A DNA stretch of 64,000 nucleotides from Dyadobacter fermentans DSM 18053 (GTDB lineage: Bacteria; Bacteroidota; Bacteroidia; Cytophagales; Spirosomataceae): assembly GCF_000023125.1 (NCBI RefSeq), contig NC_013037.1:3782001-3846000 (forward strand), read 5' to 3'. Under the pieces are notes generated by a model that had not been told where the DNA came from, did no database searches, and saw only the letters and a program-made list of their open reading frames with translations. The translations under genes and the position numbers were made by a program. Within the stretch, counting starts at the first letter, position 1; each line of letters opens with the position of its first letter. Positions 51,413 through 61,200 of the stretch are shown one piece after another.

Positions 51413-51508
51413 CATTCACACATTCACTCATTCACACATTCACTCATTCACACATTCACACATTCACTCATTCACTCATTCACTCATTCACACATTCACT
51501 CATTCAAA
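51413..51508 (+). repeat. Tandem 8-bp repeat between modA and modB
   Basis: Eleven head-to-tail copies of CATTCAC(A/T) from 51413 to 51500, with a last incomplete copy CATTCAAA to 51508. The units alternate between A and T in the last position without strict order. It ends at the base before the TTG start of modB. The stretch has no stop codon in any forward frame, and the modA and modB frames are the same across it. Confidence 0.97.
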
Positions 51509-51509
51509 A

Positions 51510-52184
51510 TTGGACACCCAACCCCTCTGGCTCACCTTCAAACTCGCCGGCATTACTTCGGTACTGCTCCTGGTGATCGCGTTGCCGATTGCCTACTGGC
51601 TCGTTTTCGGGAAGTTCAAAGGCCGGGGCATCGTGGAGGCGCTCATCGGAATGCCCCTCGTGCTGCCGCCGTCGGTAATCGGCTTTTACCTGCTGCTGGC
51701 TTTCAGTCCATCGCATTGGTTTGGGGCCGTGATTGAGGAATATTTAGGACTGAGGCTCGTTTTTTCGTTTCCGGGACTGGTAATTGCCTCCATTTTATAC
51801 AGCCTGCCATTTATGATCTACCCGATCCGCGCCGGGCTGCAATCGCTTCCGGCCTCGCTGCGCGAAGCGTCCTACACATTGGGTAAAACCGAATGGCAAA
51901 CCTTCACACGGGTGCTCCTTCCGAATTGCAAACCGGCGATTTTGACGGCATTTGTCCTCACATTCGCCCATACGGTGGGTGAGTTCGGCGTGGTGCTTAT
52001 GATCGGCGGCAATATCCCCGGCGTGACCAAAGTAGCATCCGTGGCCATTTACAATGAAGTCGAAGCATTGAATTACCCCGCCGCGAATGCCTACGCGATG
52101 GTGCTTTTTGCGATCACTTTCATTATTTTGCTGGTTGTGTATTCCATTAACAATCGCCTGCTCCGTGTCCGACAACCTGCTTGA
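51510..52184 (+). CDS. modB: Molybdate ABC transporter permease
   Basis: A 224-residue membrane protein of the ModB/CysTW family with about five helices. The start is TTG (51510), read as MDTQPLWLTFKLAGITSVLL, which fits ModB N-termini; no ATG is available upstream. The EAA loop is visible in REASYTLGKTEWQTFTRVLLPNCKPAI. It pairs with ModC for molybdate import. The ribosome-binding region is made entirely of the 8-bp repeat. Confidence 0.92.
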   Translation: MDTQPLWLTFKLAGITSVLLLVIALPIAYWLVFGKFKGRGIVEALIGMPLVLPPSVIGFYLLLAFSPSHWFGAVIEEYLGLRLVFSFPGLVIASILYSLPFMIYPIRAGLQSLPASLREASYTLGKTEWQTFTRVLLPNCKPAILTAFVLTFAHTVGEFGVVLMIGGNIPGVTKVASVAIYNEVEALNYPAANAYAMVLFAITFIILLVVYSINNRLLRVRQPA

Positions 52185-53058
52185 CGTCCATATCCGGCAT
52201 ACCCTGCACACCGCACACGGCGTCCTGCCCATGGAAGTGGATTTCGCATTGCCGGCCAACAGCATTCTGGCGCTCACAGGGCCATCGGGCGCAGGAAAAA
52301 CCACGTTATTGAAACAAATAGCGGGCCTCTCGATGCCTTCCTCCGGTCGGATCATTTTTGGAAAAAACCAATGGCTCGATACGGCGAACCGCATGCACAT
52401 TCCCGCCCAGCACAGGCACATTGGTTTTGTATTTCAAGACTACGCATTGTTCCCGAACATGACCGTGATGCAAAATCTGGAATACGCCCTGCCCCGCAAC
52501 GGCGACGGGACATTGATCGGTCATTTGCTGGAAACCACCGGCCTGGCCCAGCTCGCAGGCCGCAAACCGCATCAGCTCTCGGGCGGGCAGCAGCAGCGCG
52601 TCGCCCTCGCCCGCGCCCTCGTACGCGAGCCGGAATTGCTGCTGATGGACGAGCCTTTCGCCGCCCTCGACCCGGAAATGCGCGTGCAATTGCAGGATTT
52701 ATTATTGAAACTGAGGCGTGAACGGCCATTTACGGTCGTCCTGGTTACGCACGATATGGGTGAAATTTTCCGCCTCGCCGACCTTGTGGCTGTCATGGAT
52801 ACCGGCAAACTCACGCGCATCGGAACGCCCGCCGAAATGTATCTCGGAGAGGCCGTCCCGCCACAAGCGCTGCTGATTTACGGCGAGGTGCTGGCCTGCG
52901 AACGGCAGAGCGAATCGCTTTCGGTACAAGCGTGGATCGACGGGCGGGTCCGTCAGTTCAGCATTCCGTTGCATTGGGAAGCACAATTATCACCCGGCAC
53001 GCGGTTCACAATGGAATATTCGGCCGGTCAGCCAGGGATCCGCATTCTGAAAACCTGA
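52165..53058 (+). CDS. modC: Molybdate ABC transporter ATP-binding protein
   Basis: A 297-residue ATPase. Walker A is GPSGAGKTTLLKQIAGL, the Q-loop region FVFQDYALFPNMTV, the signature LSGGQQQRVALARAL, Walker B LLMDEPFAALD and the switch His VTHDMGE. The C-terminus (from about 235) is a small TOBE-like regulatory domain. The start is taken as GTG 52165 (MSDNLLDVHI), overlapping modB by 20 bp; the open frame further upstream is a shadow of modB. Confidence 0.93.
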   Translation: MSDNLLDVHIRHTLHTAHGVLPMEVDFALPANSILALTGPSGAGKTTLLKQIAGLSMPSSGRIIFGKNQWLDTANRMHIPAQHRHIGFVFQDYALFPNMTVMQNLEYALPRNGDGTLIGHLLETTGLAQLAGRKPHQLSGGQQQRVALARALVREPELLLMDEPFAALDPEMRVQLQDLLLKLRRERPFTVVLVTHDMGEIFRLADLVAVMDTGKLTRIGTPAEMYLGEAVPPQALLIYGEVLACERQSESLSVQAWIDGRVRQFSIPLHWEAQLSPGTRFTMEYSAGQPGIRILKT

Positions 53059-53140
53059 CAAAAACCGTCCGTGAACAGATGAAAAGGGTAATTTCAAACA
53101 GCATTCGTCTTATTTCAAAATCCATACTTAACACTAAACC

Positions 53141-53818
53141 ATGAGATTATTTTTCAAACTGCTGCAAATTGCCGTGATCACGGTTCCATTACTCGCTATG
53201 CGTGCCGACAAACCCCTGCGCGTCGTATTTTTCGGCGATTCCATCACCCAGGCGGGCGTAAGTCCGACGGGATACATTACCAAAGTAGGCGAAATGCTGA
53301 AATCCAAAGGCCAGGAAAGCCAATATGAGCTGATCGGCGCCGGCATTGGCGGCAATAAGGTGTATGACCTCTACCTGCGGCTCGAAGACGACGTGCTGGC
53401 CAAAAAGCCGGATGTCGTATTCATTTACGTGGGAATTAATGACGTATGGCATAAAGCATCGTCGGGCACCGGCACTGATCCCGATAAATATGTGAAGTTT
53501 TACGAAGCGCTGATCAAGAAGCTGAAAGCGCAGAACATCCGTGTGATCGTTTGCACACCGACCGTAATCGGCGAGCGTAACGACAATTCCAACCAGCAGG
53601 ATGGCGATTTGAATCAATATTCGAAGCTCATCCGCGAAATCGCGACCCGCAACAACCTGCAATTGCTCGATCTGCGCAAGCATTTCCAGGACTACCTGGC
53701 GAGCAACAACCCGGAAAACAAGGAAAAAGGCATCCTGACCACCGACCGCGTGCACTTAACCGAAGCCGGGAACCAGTTCCTGGCCGAAAAAATGCTGGAA
53801 GCGCTCGTGCAGAAATAG
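53141..53818 (+). CDS. Exported SGNH/GDSL-family hydrolase
   Basis: A 225-residue exported esterase/lipase-like protein. After a signal peptide (LLQIAVITVPLLAMRA) come the GDSL-type blocks: VVFFGDSITQAG with the nucleophile Ser (block I), GAGIGGNKVYDL (block II, Gly), FIYVGINDVWH (block III, Asn) and TTDRVHLTEAGN (block V, Asp and His). Members of this branch often deacetylate sugars or act on rhamnogalacturonan; the substrate here is unknown. It is preceded by an 82-bp gap after modC and followed by a perfect terminator. Confidence 0.9.
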   Translation: MRLFFKLLQIAVITVPLLAMRADKPLRVVFFGDSITQAGVSPTGYITKVGEMLKSKGQESQYELIGAGIGGNKVYDLYLRLEDDVLAKKPDVVFIYVGINDVWHKASSGTGTDPDKYVKFYEALIKKLKAQNIRVIVCTPTVIGERNDNSNQQDGDLNQYSKLIREIATRNNLQLLDLRKHFQDYLASNNPENKEKGILTTDRVHLTEAGNQFLAEKMLEALVQK

Positions 53819-53840
53819 GCATTTACATGCCAGATACTTC

Positions 53841-53882
53841 AAGCGAATCCCGGAAACTACTTACCGGGATTCGCTTTTTTTT
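53841..53882 (+). terminator. Terminator of the SGNH hydrolase gene
   Basis: Perfect 13-bp stem AAGCGAATCCCGG (53841-53853) with CCGGGATTCGCTT (53864-53876), followed by an eight-T run reaching 53882. Confidence 0.95.
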
Positions 53883-54017
53883 GGGCTTATTTTCCGTTTG
53901 ATAACCTATCACGTCACCTGATCATCGGTTTCACAAAGAGTTTGGGATAAGTACAAAATTGAAAACCTGGCTGGCCAGCCGCGTTTTATACACTTCTCAA
54001 ATCCCAAATTTTCTATC

Positions 54018-57000
54018 ATGAAACAGTCCGGTAACCTCCTGCCGCTTTCCCTGGCGACGCCCATTCTCACATTTTTCATTTATGCATGCTGCATTGGGTT
54101 TTTTCCAAACCCTACGACCAAAAAAGCGGTCATCCACCCAACCAGCAGCGTGCCGGAAACCAGCAAAAATGCTGCAAACCTCCCGGCCGGATTGGCGCAA
54201 ACGATCGCCGAACGGGAGTACCACATTTCGTACGACGCTTCGGACCGCGTGCTGCAAAGCCCCAACCGCCGCCATAATCTGCGCACACACTACCGACCCG
54301 GGCAGGTTACCGTCCGCAACCGGACTTCCGGGAATCCGTTTTCGCTGGTACTCCAGAACGAAGGCATTTTTGCCGACGGCCGGCTAATCGGCAAGCCGGA
54401 CGCGCATTCCCGTACCGAGCGAAATGAAAATCAGCTGCGTATTCATTACCAACGCTTCACCGAAGAATTTATCAACAATGAGGATGGTGTCCGGCAAAAC
54501 TTCATCATCCGCGAAGCTCCCGCTCACGTCCGCCAATTGCAGGTGCACCTCAGGGCCAGCGGTATGCGCATGGAGAATGGTGCTGAAAACGAACTGCGCT
54601 TTTTTGCCAAAAACAATCCCAATCCGCAACTCATCTACCGCGATCTCAAATGCTGGGACGCAGCAGGCCGGACGTTGACAGCCAGCCTCACCGGCCGTGA
54701 CCAGCACATACAAATTACCGTGAATGCCGAAAATGCCGCATTGCCGATCACCATCGACCCGCTTGTGGTGAATGGGAACCCCGGCAATGCCGAAGCGCTG
54801 CTGCAAGCGGACCAGGCTGATGCATGGTTTGGCTTTTCGGTGGCCTCGGCCGGGGATGTGAATGGCGACGGGTACAGTGATGTGCTGGTTGGTGCGCCGC
54901 ATTATGATCACGGCCAAACCAACGAAGGCGCCGCTTTTCTTTACTACGGCTCGGCAGCAGGCATGAATACGCTCCCGCACCTTTTTGAAAGCAACCAGCC
55001 CGACGCTGCGATGGGCCACTCCGTCACCAGCGCAGGCGACGTGAATGGCGACGGGTTCAGCGACGTGGCGATCGGAGCGCCTTTTTACGATAAAGGACAA
55101 AACAATGAAGGAGCCGTTTTTGTACATCTGGGCTCAGCAATGGGCATCAAGCCGAACCCTGTGGCTACACTGGAAAGCAACCAGGCGGAAGCGCAATTCG
55201 GCGTTTCCATCGCCTTGGCCGGGGATGTGAATGGGGATAATTATAGCGAACTGCTGGTCGGCGCGAGCGCATTTGACCAGGGGCAGGCCAACGAAGGTGC
55301 TGCATTTGTTTTTTATGGTTCGCAAAATGGCATTATCACGAACAAGATTACAACGCTGGAAACGAACCAGGCGAATGCCATGCTGGGTACCTCTGTGGCG
55401 GGTGCGGGGGATGTAAATGGCGATGGCTTTGGCGATATGCTGGTGGGTGCGCCGTTTTACAGCCAGGGTGAGACGGAGGAAGGCGCGGCGGTTGTCTACC
55501 TCGGATCGGCCAACGGGCTTGCGGGCGGGCCGGTGGTTGTGGAGGGCAGCCAGGCCTACGCGCACATGGGCAGCGCGCTTGCATGCGCGGGGGACCTCAA
55601 TGGCGATGGCTACTCGGACATTGCGCTCTCAGCGCCGGACTATGATGGCTTACATGAGGATCAGGGACGCGCCGGCATTCATTTCGGCTCGGCTTTTGGC
55701 ATTAACATAAACCCTTCCAAAACGATTACCGGCACGCAAATGAAGGAAAAACTCGGCAGTTCGGTGGCCTGCGCGGGCGATGTAAATGGCGACGGCTACG
55801 CCGACCTGATGATTGGAAGCCGGTTCCTGGGCAAAGGCCCTGCGAACGAAGGTGGGGTAGCGGTGTATGCCGGAACCGCGGCCGGGCTTGCAGATTCGCC
55901 GATATCCGTGCTCAAAAGCGGTCAGGCGAATGCCTTTCTCGGCCTATCGTGCGCCGGTGCGGGGGACATCAATGGCGATGGTTTCAGCGATCTGATCGTT
56001 GGCGCGCATTTATACGACAACGGCCAGGCCAACGAGGGCGCGGCGTTCCTATGGCGTGGAAGCGCCACAGGGATCAATGCAGCCACGTTCACCGCATTGC
56101 TCTCCAATCAACCCGAATCGGCTTTCGCCTTTGCCGTATCCAGTGCAGGCGACGTGAATGCAGACGGCTATGACGATGTGATCGTAGGTGCCCCGAACTT
56201 CGACAACGGGCAATCCGACGAGGGAGCGGCGTTTCTTTTCACCGGCTCGTCGAATGGGATCAGCGCGATTCCGTCGGGTGTTCTGGAAGCGGACCAGGCT
56301 GGTGCGAGCTTTGGCAGGTCGGTATCCGCTGCGGGCGATGTAAACGGCGACGGTTTCGGTGACGTGATCGTAGGAGCCATGCATTACAGCAATGGCGAAA
56401 GCGAGGAAGGCGTCGCGCTGGTTTACAAAGGGTCACCGGCCGGGCTAGATCCGGCCCCCACGGTGCTTGAAAGCAACATGGACGGCGCATGGTTCGGCTG
56501 CGCGGTCGCGCATGCAGGCGACCTGAATGGCGATGGATTCTCTGAAATTCTGGTAGGTGCCATGAATTATTCAAATGGGGAAGCGCAGGAAGGCGCATGC
56601 TACATTTTCCCCGGCTCGGCGAACGGCCCGGTTACCGGCGGCAAACGCATCATAGAAAGCGACCAGGAAGATGCCCGGCTGGGCAACGCGGTCACCGGCA
56701 CCGGTGACCTGAACGGCGACGGCCACGATGACATCGCGATGGGCGCTTACAGCGTGGGAGACTATGATTCGGGTGCGATATTCATTGGTTACGGCCACGG
56801 CAGCGACCTCAGCCAGCTCACGGTCGAAATTATCAAGAGCGCCGACGAGCAGGCGCATTTCGGGTGGGATGTTTCCGGTGCGGGTGATGTGAATGGCGAC
56901 GGGTTTCATGATCTCATCGTCGGGGCACACGCCTATAACAATGGCGACGGCGCTGCATTTCTCTACTATGGTTCAGCATCGGGCATTACTTCCCAGGCCA

Positions 57001-58058
57001 CGACCGACCTCTATTCGCACGAAACGGGAATGGCCGCCGCGATGGGCGAGTCCGTTGCCGGGGCCGGCGATCTGAACGGCGACGGATACAGCGACGTCGT
57101 AGTCGGCGAGCCCATGTACGCCGACCCTGACACGTGGATCATGACCGGCCTCGCGATGATCTACTACGGCTCTCCCGCGGGCATCGGCACCAGCCCGCAG
57201 CGCATGACAGGAAATCCAAACGACGAATTCGACTTCTTCGGCTGGTCGGTCGCCGCCGCAGGCGACGTCAACGCCGACGGATACAGCGATCTGCTCGTGG
57301 GCTCCCCCAATTTCAGCACCGCACAAACCGACGCCGACGCCGCATTTGTGTACTACGGAAACAGCAGTCTTGGATTAAAAAACAACCTCCGCCTCTACAA
57401 TTCCGACCTCATAACCCCGCTGGATCACACTCAAAAAACAAAAAACGACTTCGGTCTCAGCCTAATGGCTAAATCTTTCCTCGGCCGCAGCAAAGGAAAA
57501 CTGGTTTGGGAAACGCAACCGGAAGCGCAGGCCTTTCTGCAAGGCGGAAACACCCTGATTGGAACGAGCACATCATTCACCGGCAGCCAGAAGGGGTTCT
57601 CCGCGCTATCCGGCGCAGGTTCGGAATTGAAGGGTTTAGTTTTAAAAAGCGGCATTTCTACCAAAGTCCGCGCACGGGTCAAATACAGTCCGGCATTGGC
57701 GTTGACTGGACAGGCGTTCGGGCCTTGGCGCTACCTACCGGGCTATCTGGCTGGCGCATCGGCGGCGCCAGCGCCGGTGCCGGATACAATAAGCGGCGAG
57801 AAGGAATCGCTGGCAGGTGGTAGTGGTAAAAATTTAATCGTATATCCCAATCCGGTTGCAAACCTGTTGCGCATTCGGTATGCCGAACCTGAATTCATCC
57901 AGCGTGTGCAATTGCTCACGGAATGGGGCCGGAGTTTGATGTCCTTTGCCTATCCGGTAACGGCAATTGATGTGCGCGCATTGAAACCTGGCCGGTACGT
58001 CGTGGTGATTTTGTATAAAGATGGCTCACGCGTTTCGAGGATAGTTTTGAAATACTAG
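54018..58058 (+). CDS. Giant secreted FG-GAP repeat protein with T9SS C-terminal signal
   Basis: A 1346-residue exported protein. The N-terminus is hydrophobic (PLSLATPILTFFIYACCIGFF), followed by a conserved beta region of about 220 residues (REYHISYD, LQSPNR, VRQNFI, PITIDPLVVNG). From about residue 260 to 1110 it carries 14 FG-GAP repeats of about 60 residues, each with a core like AGDVNGDGYSDV, a DxDxDG-like calcium site. Fourteen equals two seven-bladed propellers. A further conserved module (NNLRLYNS, KSFLGRSKGKLVWET, RYLPGYL) leads to a type A T9SS sorting domain (IVYPNPVANLLRIRY to VLKY). A ligand-binding or adhesive surface protein is likely. Paralogue at 58254. Confidence 0.88.
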   Translation: MKQSGNLLPLSLATPILTFFIYACCIGFFPNPTTKKAVIHPTSSVPETSKNAANLPAGLAQTIAEREYHISYDASDRVLQSPNRRHNLRTHYRPGQVTVRNRTSGNPFSLVLQNEGIFADGRLIGKPDAHSRTERNENQLRIHYQRFTEEFINNEDGVRQNFIIREAPAHVRQLQVHLRASGMRMENGAENELRFFAKNNPNPQLIYRDLKCWDAAGRTLTASLTGRDQHIQITVNAENAALPITIDPLVVNGNPGNAEALLQADQADAWFGFSVASAGDVNGDGYSDVLVGAPHYDHGQTNEGAAFLYYGSAAGMNTLPHLFESNQPDAAMGHSVTSAGDVNGDGFSDVAIGAPFYDKGQNNEGAVFVHLGSAMGIKPNPVATLESNQAEAQFGVSIALAGDVNGDNYSELLVGASAFDQGQANEGAAFVFYGSQNGIITNKITTLETNQANAMLGTSVAGAGDVNGDGFGDMLVGAPFYSQGETEEGAAVVYLGSANGLAGGPVVVEGSQAYAHMGSALACAGDLNGDGYSDIALSAPDYDGLHEDQGRAGIHFGSAFGININPSKTITGTQMKEKLGSSVACAGDVNGDGYADLMIGSRFLGKGPANEGGVAVYAGTAAGLADSPISVLKSGQANAFLGLSCAGAGDINGDGFSDLIVGAHLYDNGQANEGAAFLWRGSATGINAATFTALLSNQPESAFAFAVSSAGDVNADGYDDVIVGAPNFDNGQSDEGAAFLFTGSSNGISAIPSGVLEADQAGASFGRSVSAAGDVNGDGFGDVIVGAMHYSNGESEEGVALVYKGSPAGLDPAPTVLESNMDGAWFGCAVAHAGDLNGDGFSEILVGAMNYSNGEAQEGACYIFPGSANGPVTGGKRIIESDQEDARLGNAVTGTGDLNGDGHDDIAMGAYSVGDYDSGAIFIGYGHGSDLSQLTVEIIKSADEQAHFGWDVSGAGDVNGDGFHDLIVGAHAYNNGDGAAFLYYGSASGITSQATTDLYSHETGMAAAMGESVAGAGDLNGDGYSDVVVGEPMYADPDTWIMTGLAMIYYGSPAGIGTSPQRMTGNPNDEFDFFGWSVAAAGDVNADGYSDLLVGSPNFSTAQTDADAAFVYYGNSSLGLKNNLRLYNSDLITPLDHTQKTKNDFGLSLMAKSFLGRSKGKLVWETQPEAQAFLQGGNTLIGTSTSFTGSQKGFSALSGAGSELKGLVLKSGISTKVRARVKYSPALALTGQAFGPWRYLPGYLAGASAAPAPVPDTISGEKESLAGGSGKNLIVYPNPVANLLRIRYAEPEFIQRVQLLTEWGRSLMSFAYPVTAIDVRALKPGRYVVVILYKDGSRVSRIVLKY

Positions 58059-58074
58059 GTCGTGCACATATCGT

Positions 58075-58119
58075 CAACGACTGCCCCGGCACAAAGCCCG
58101 TGACCCAGGGCAGTCGTTG
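58075..58119 (+). terminator. Hairpin after the first FG-GAP gene
   Basis: Perfect 12-bp inverted repeat CAACGACTGCCC (58075-58086) with GGGCAGTCGTTG (58108-58119). The following tract is not a clean T run (CACTTATT), so it may be a weak terminator or an mRNA-stabilising hairpin. A stem-loop in the corresponding place follows the second paralogue. Confidence 0.75.
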
Positions 58120-58127
58120 CACTTATT

Positions 58128-58154
58128 CCTTCTGATTATTTGACAGTTCCTGTT
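58128..58154 (+). repeat. 27-bp intergenic repeat, copy 1
   Basis: The segment from CCTTCTGATT to TTCCTGTT between hairpin and FG-GAP gene is found again at the right edge of the window (63974-64000), with 24 of 27 positions equal. It starts 8 bp after a hairpin here and 10 bp after one there, and lies before the second FG-GAP gene. It may be a regulatory segment shared by this gene family or a duplication boundary. Confidence 0.8.
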
Positions 58155-58253
58155 GCTCATCGGATTCTGTTTCAGCACGATGCATTTACGATGTTTGGGC
58201 CAGGCAAAATCTGTTGCCGCGAATCCTTCGCTTATCACCTTAATTCCAAGACT

Positions 58254-61200
58254 ATGAAACACACTTACAAGAGATTTGTCCTTGTTGCCGTCGCTGTTGT
58301 AATGGCAATTGCTAGTATGGCTTACTGGGCCGACAGAGACCAGAAATCTAATCTCCGACCAGGCGCCGGTCAATCAGCGCACTCAAAAGACAAAGCTGTG
58401 CCGCAGGAGGCATTAGCTCAAATTCAGCAAAACCTAATTCAACGCGAATACCACATCAGTTACGACAGTGCAAAACATGTTCTCCAAAGCCCTAACCGGA
58501 TGCAGGGGCTAAGAGCTTACTACCGTCCAGGTGAACTGACCATCGTCAACCGTAAGGATTCATCAGGGCACAACTTCGAATTAAAACTGATCAACAAAGG
58601 CATCTACGCGGATGGCAAAAAGCTGTTCAGCCCCCAGCGCTCTGCGACAAATGATTTGAAAAACAACCACTTGCAGATCGCACATGCCGGATTTGTGGAG
58701 GAATATATCAACGAGCCGGGTGGTGTCAGGCAAAACTTCATCGTTGAATCCGCGCCGGACGGTACTCGTGAATTGGAAGTGAGATTGAACGCCGAGGGCG
58801 CGCAAGTAAAACAAGTCGGTAAAAACGAATTAATTCTTGCAAAACAGAGCCTTGCAAAATTCTATTACCGCGATTTGCATTGCTGGGATGCCGACGGAGA
58901 GCCGCTCGAAGCCAGCCTCGCTTATGTGAATGGCGATATATTGATTGAAGTCGACGTCAAAAACGCTGCTTTTCCTGTCACAATCGACCCATTGGTGGTG
59001 AATGGCACTCCTGCTAATGCATCCACCCTTCTCGAAAAAGACCAGGCGCAAGCTGCATTCGGATACTCTGTGTCTTCCGCAGGCGACATCAATGGGGACG
59101 GGTATAGCGATGTGATCATCGGAGCCCCCAATTATGATAAGGGAGAAAGCAATGAGGGAGTGGCATTCGTTTACATGGGTTCGGCCAGCGGCCTGGCCAC
59201 TGCACCAGACCGGACACTAGAAGCTAACCAGCCTGATGCCAAATTTGGAAATAGCGTAGCGAATGCCGGCGATGTCAATGGGGACGGGTTCGGCGATGTG
59301 ATCGTCGGAGCGCCCATGTACGACAAAAACGAAAACAATGAGGGGGCCGCATTTGTTTACCACGGCTCAGGAGCCGGACTTAACGCAGTACCCACTACCA
59401 CACTGGAAAGCAATCAGCCCGATGCAAATCTGGGCCAGTTCGTTGCGGCTGCCGGCGATGTAAATAATGACGGCCTCAGCGACGTGATCACAGGTGCGCC
59501 TATGTATGATAAAGGACATTCCAATGAAGGCGCTGCTTTCGTCTATCATGGTACACTGGCCGGGATATCCAATGTACCCATCACAACACTTGAAAGTAAC
59601 CAGATCGATGCACAATTCGGCTGCTCGGTCAAAGGGGCCGGAGATGTCGACGGTGACGGATACAGTGACGTGATCGTGGGTGCATCGATGTACGATAAAG
59701 GCGAGAGCAATGAAGGAGCCGCATTCGTATACCATGGCTCGATAAACGGAATAGCAACAGCAGCCAAAACGACGCTGGAAAATAACCAGGCAGCCGCCTT
59801 TTTCGGCTTCTCTGCATCCACCGCAGGCGACGTGAACGGTGACGGCTTTTCTGATGTCATCGTCGGATCATTCCATTTCGACAACGGCCAGAACAACGAG
59901 GGCGGGGCATTTGTTTACCACGGCTCGGCGAATGGGATAAGTACCACAATCGCAAAACAACTGGAATGCAATCAGGCGGGGGCACAATATGGCGCTTCTG
60001 TCGCTTCGGCCGGGGATGTAAACGGAGACGGGTATGCTGATGTGATCGTAGGAGCCAACTTATTCGACAACGGGCAGGGTAACGAAGGCGGCGCATTTGT
60101 GTACGAAGGTTCCTCATCGGGCCTGGGCAACACATCCGCATCAAGCCAGGAAGGCAACCAGCTTAATGCCTACCTCGGCTCCTCCGTTTCCAGTGCGGGG
60201 GACGTGAATGGAGACGGGTATAGTGACATTGTCGTGGGTGGACAAGGATATGATAAGGGCGATGCGGATGAAGGCGTGGCGCTGGTGTGGCTGGGTGGCG
60301 CAAGAAGTATCAAGGAAACAGTAGTTACGCACCTGGAAATGAACGTCCCCGGCATTCAATTCGGCTGGTCGGTTGCGAGTGCCGGGGATGTGAATGGGGA
60401 TGGGTTTGGCGATGTAATTATTTCAGCCAATAATTATGACGGTGGCCAGGCGTATGAAGGGGCTGCATTTGTGTTTCACGGGTCTTCGCAGGGGCTATCG
60501 GGCGTGCCCAGCTACACCTTCGAGGGTAATCAACAGTATGCAAGTTTGGGTTCCGTAGCTAGTGCTGGCGATGTCAATGGGGATGGGTTCGATGACGTAA
60601 TCATTGGCATACCATTGTACGACAATGCAGCTGAAAATACAGGCAAAGTGTGTATTCTCTACGGGTCTGGTTCTGGATTGGGCATTGGCGGTGGTAATTT
60701 GCCTCAAACAACAATTTTAGGAACGCAAGAAGATGCCAGATTTGGGTCGGCTGTATCGAGTGCAGGAGATGTTAACAAAGATGGATATGCTGATATAATA
60801 ATTGGAGAAACTGAATATGACATCAGTAGCCCATACACGGATGAGGGACGAGTCCATATTTACTACGGATCATCAAACGGTGTCAACCTAAATGCAAATC
60901 CAACAATCATCAATGGAAGTATTGTCGGCGTGTACTTGGGTTCTTCGGTTGCAGGTGGTAGTGATGTAAACGGAGACGGTTTTGGAGATATACTCGTCGC
61001 AAATCCGTACTATACGAACGGACAAAACTTTGATGGTGCCGTCTTTATTTACAATGGTTCACAAGCTGGTATCAATCCAGCAAATCCAACTATTCTGCAC
61101 AATAATTTTAAAGGGGAGGATTTGATAGGCGTGGCCAATGCGGGCGATCTCAACGGAGACGGCTATACCGATGTTGTCGTTGGATCACCCAAATATAGTA

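Noticed and set aside
51413..51508. Regular repeats that might be taken for a CRISPR array
   Set aside because: The 8-bp units are head to tail with no spacers and there are no cas genes.
52087..52164. Longer N-terminus for modC
   Set aside because: The extra 26 codons overlap modB in another frame and do not resemble ModC; GTG 52165 fits the family.
54840..57300. Regularly spaced similar DNA segments inside the FG-GAP genes
   Set aside because: They encode protein repeats in one frame and are not CRISPR or mobile repeats.
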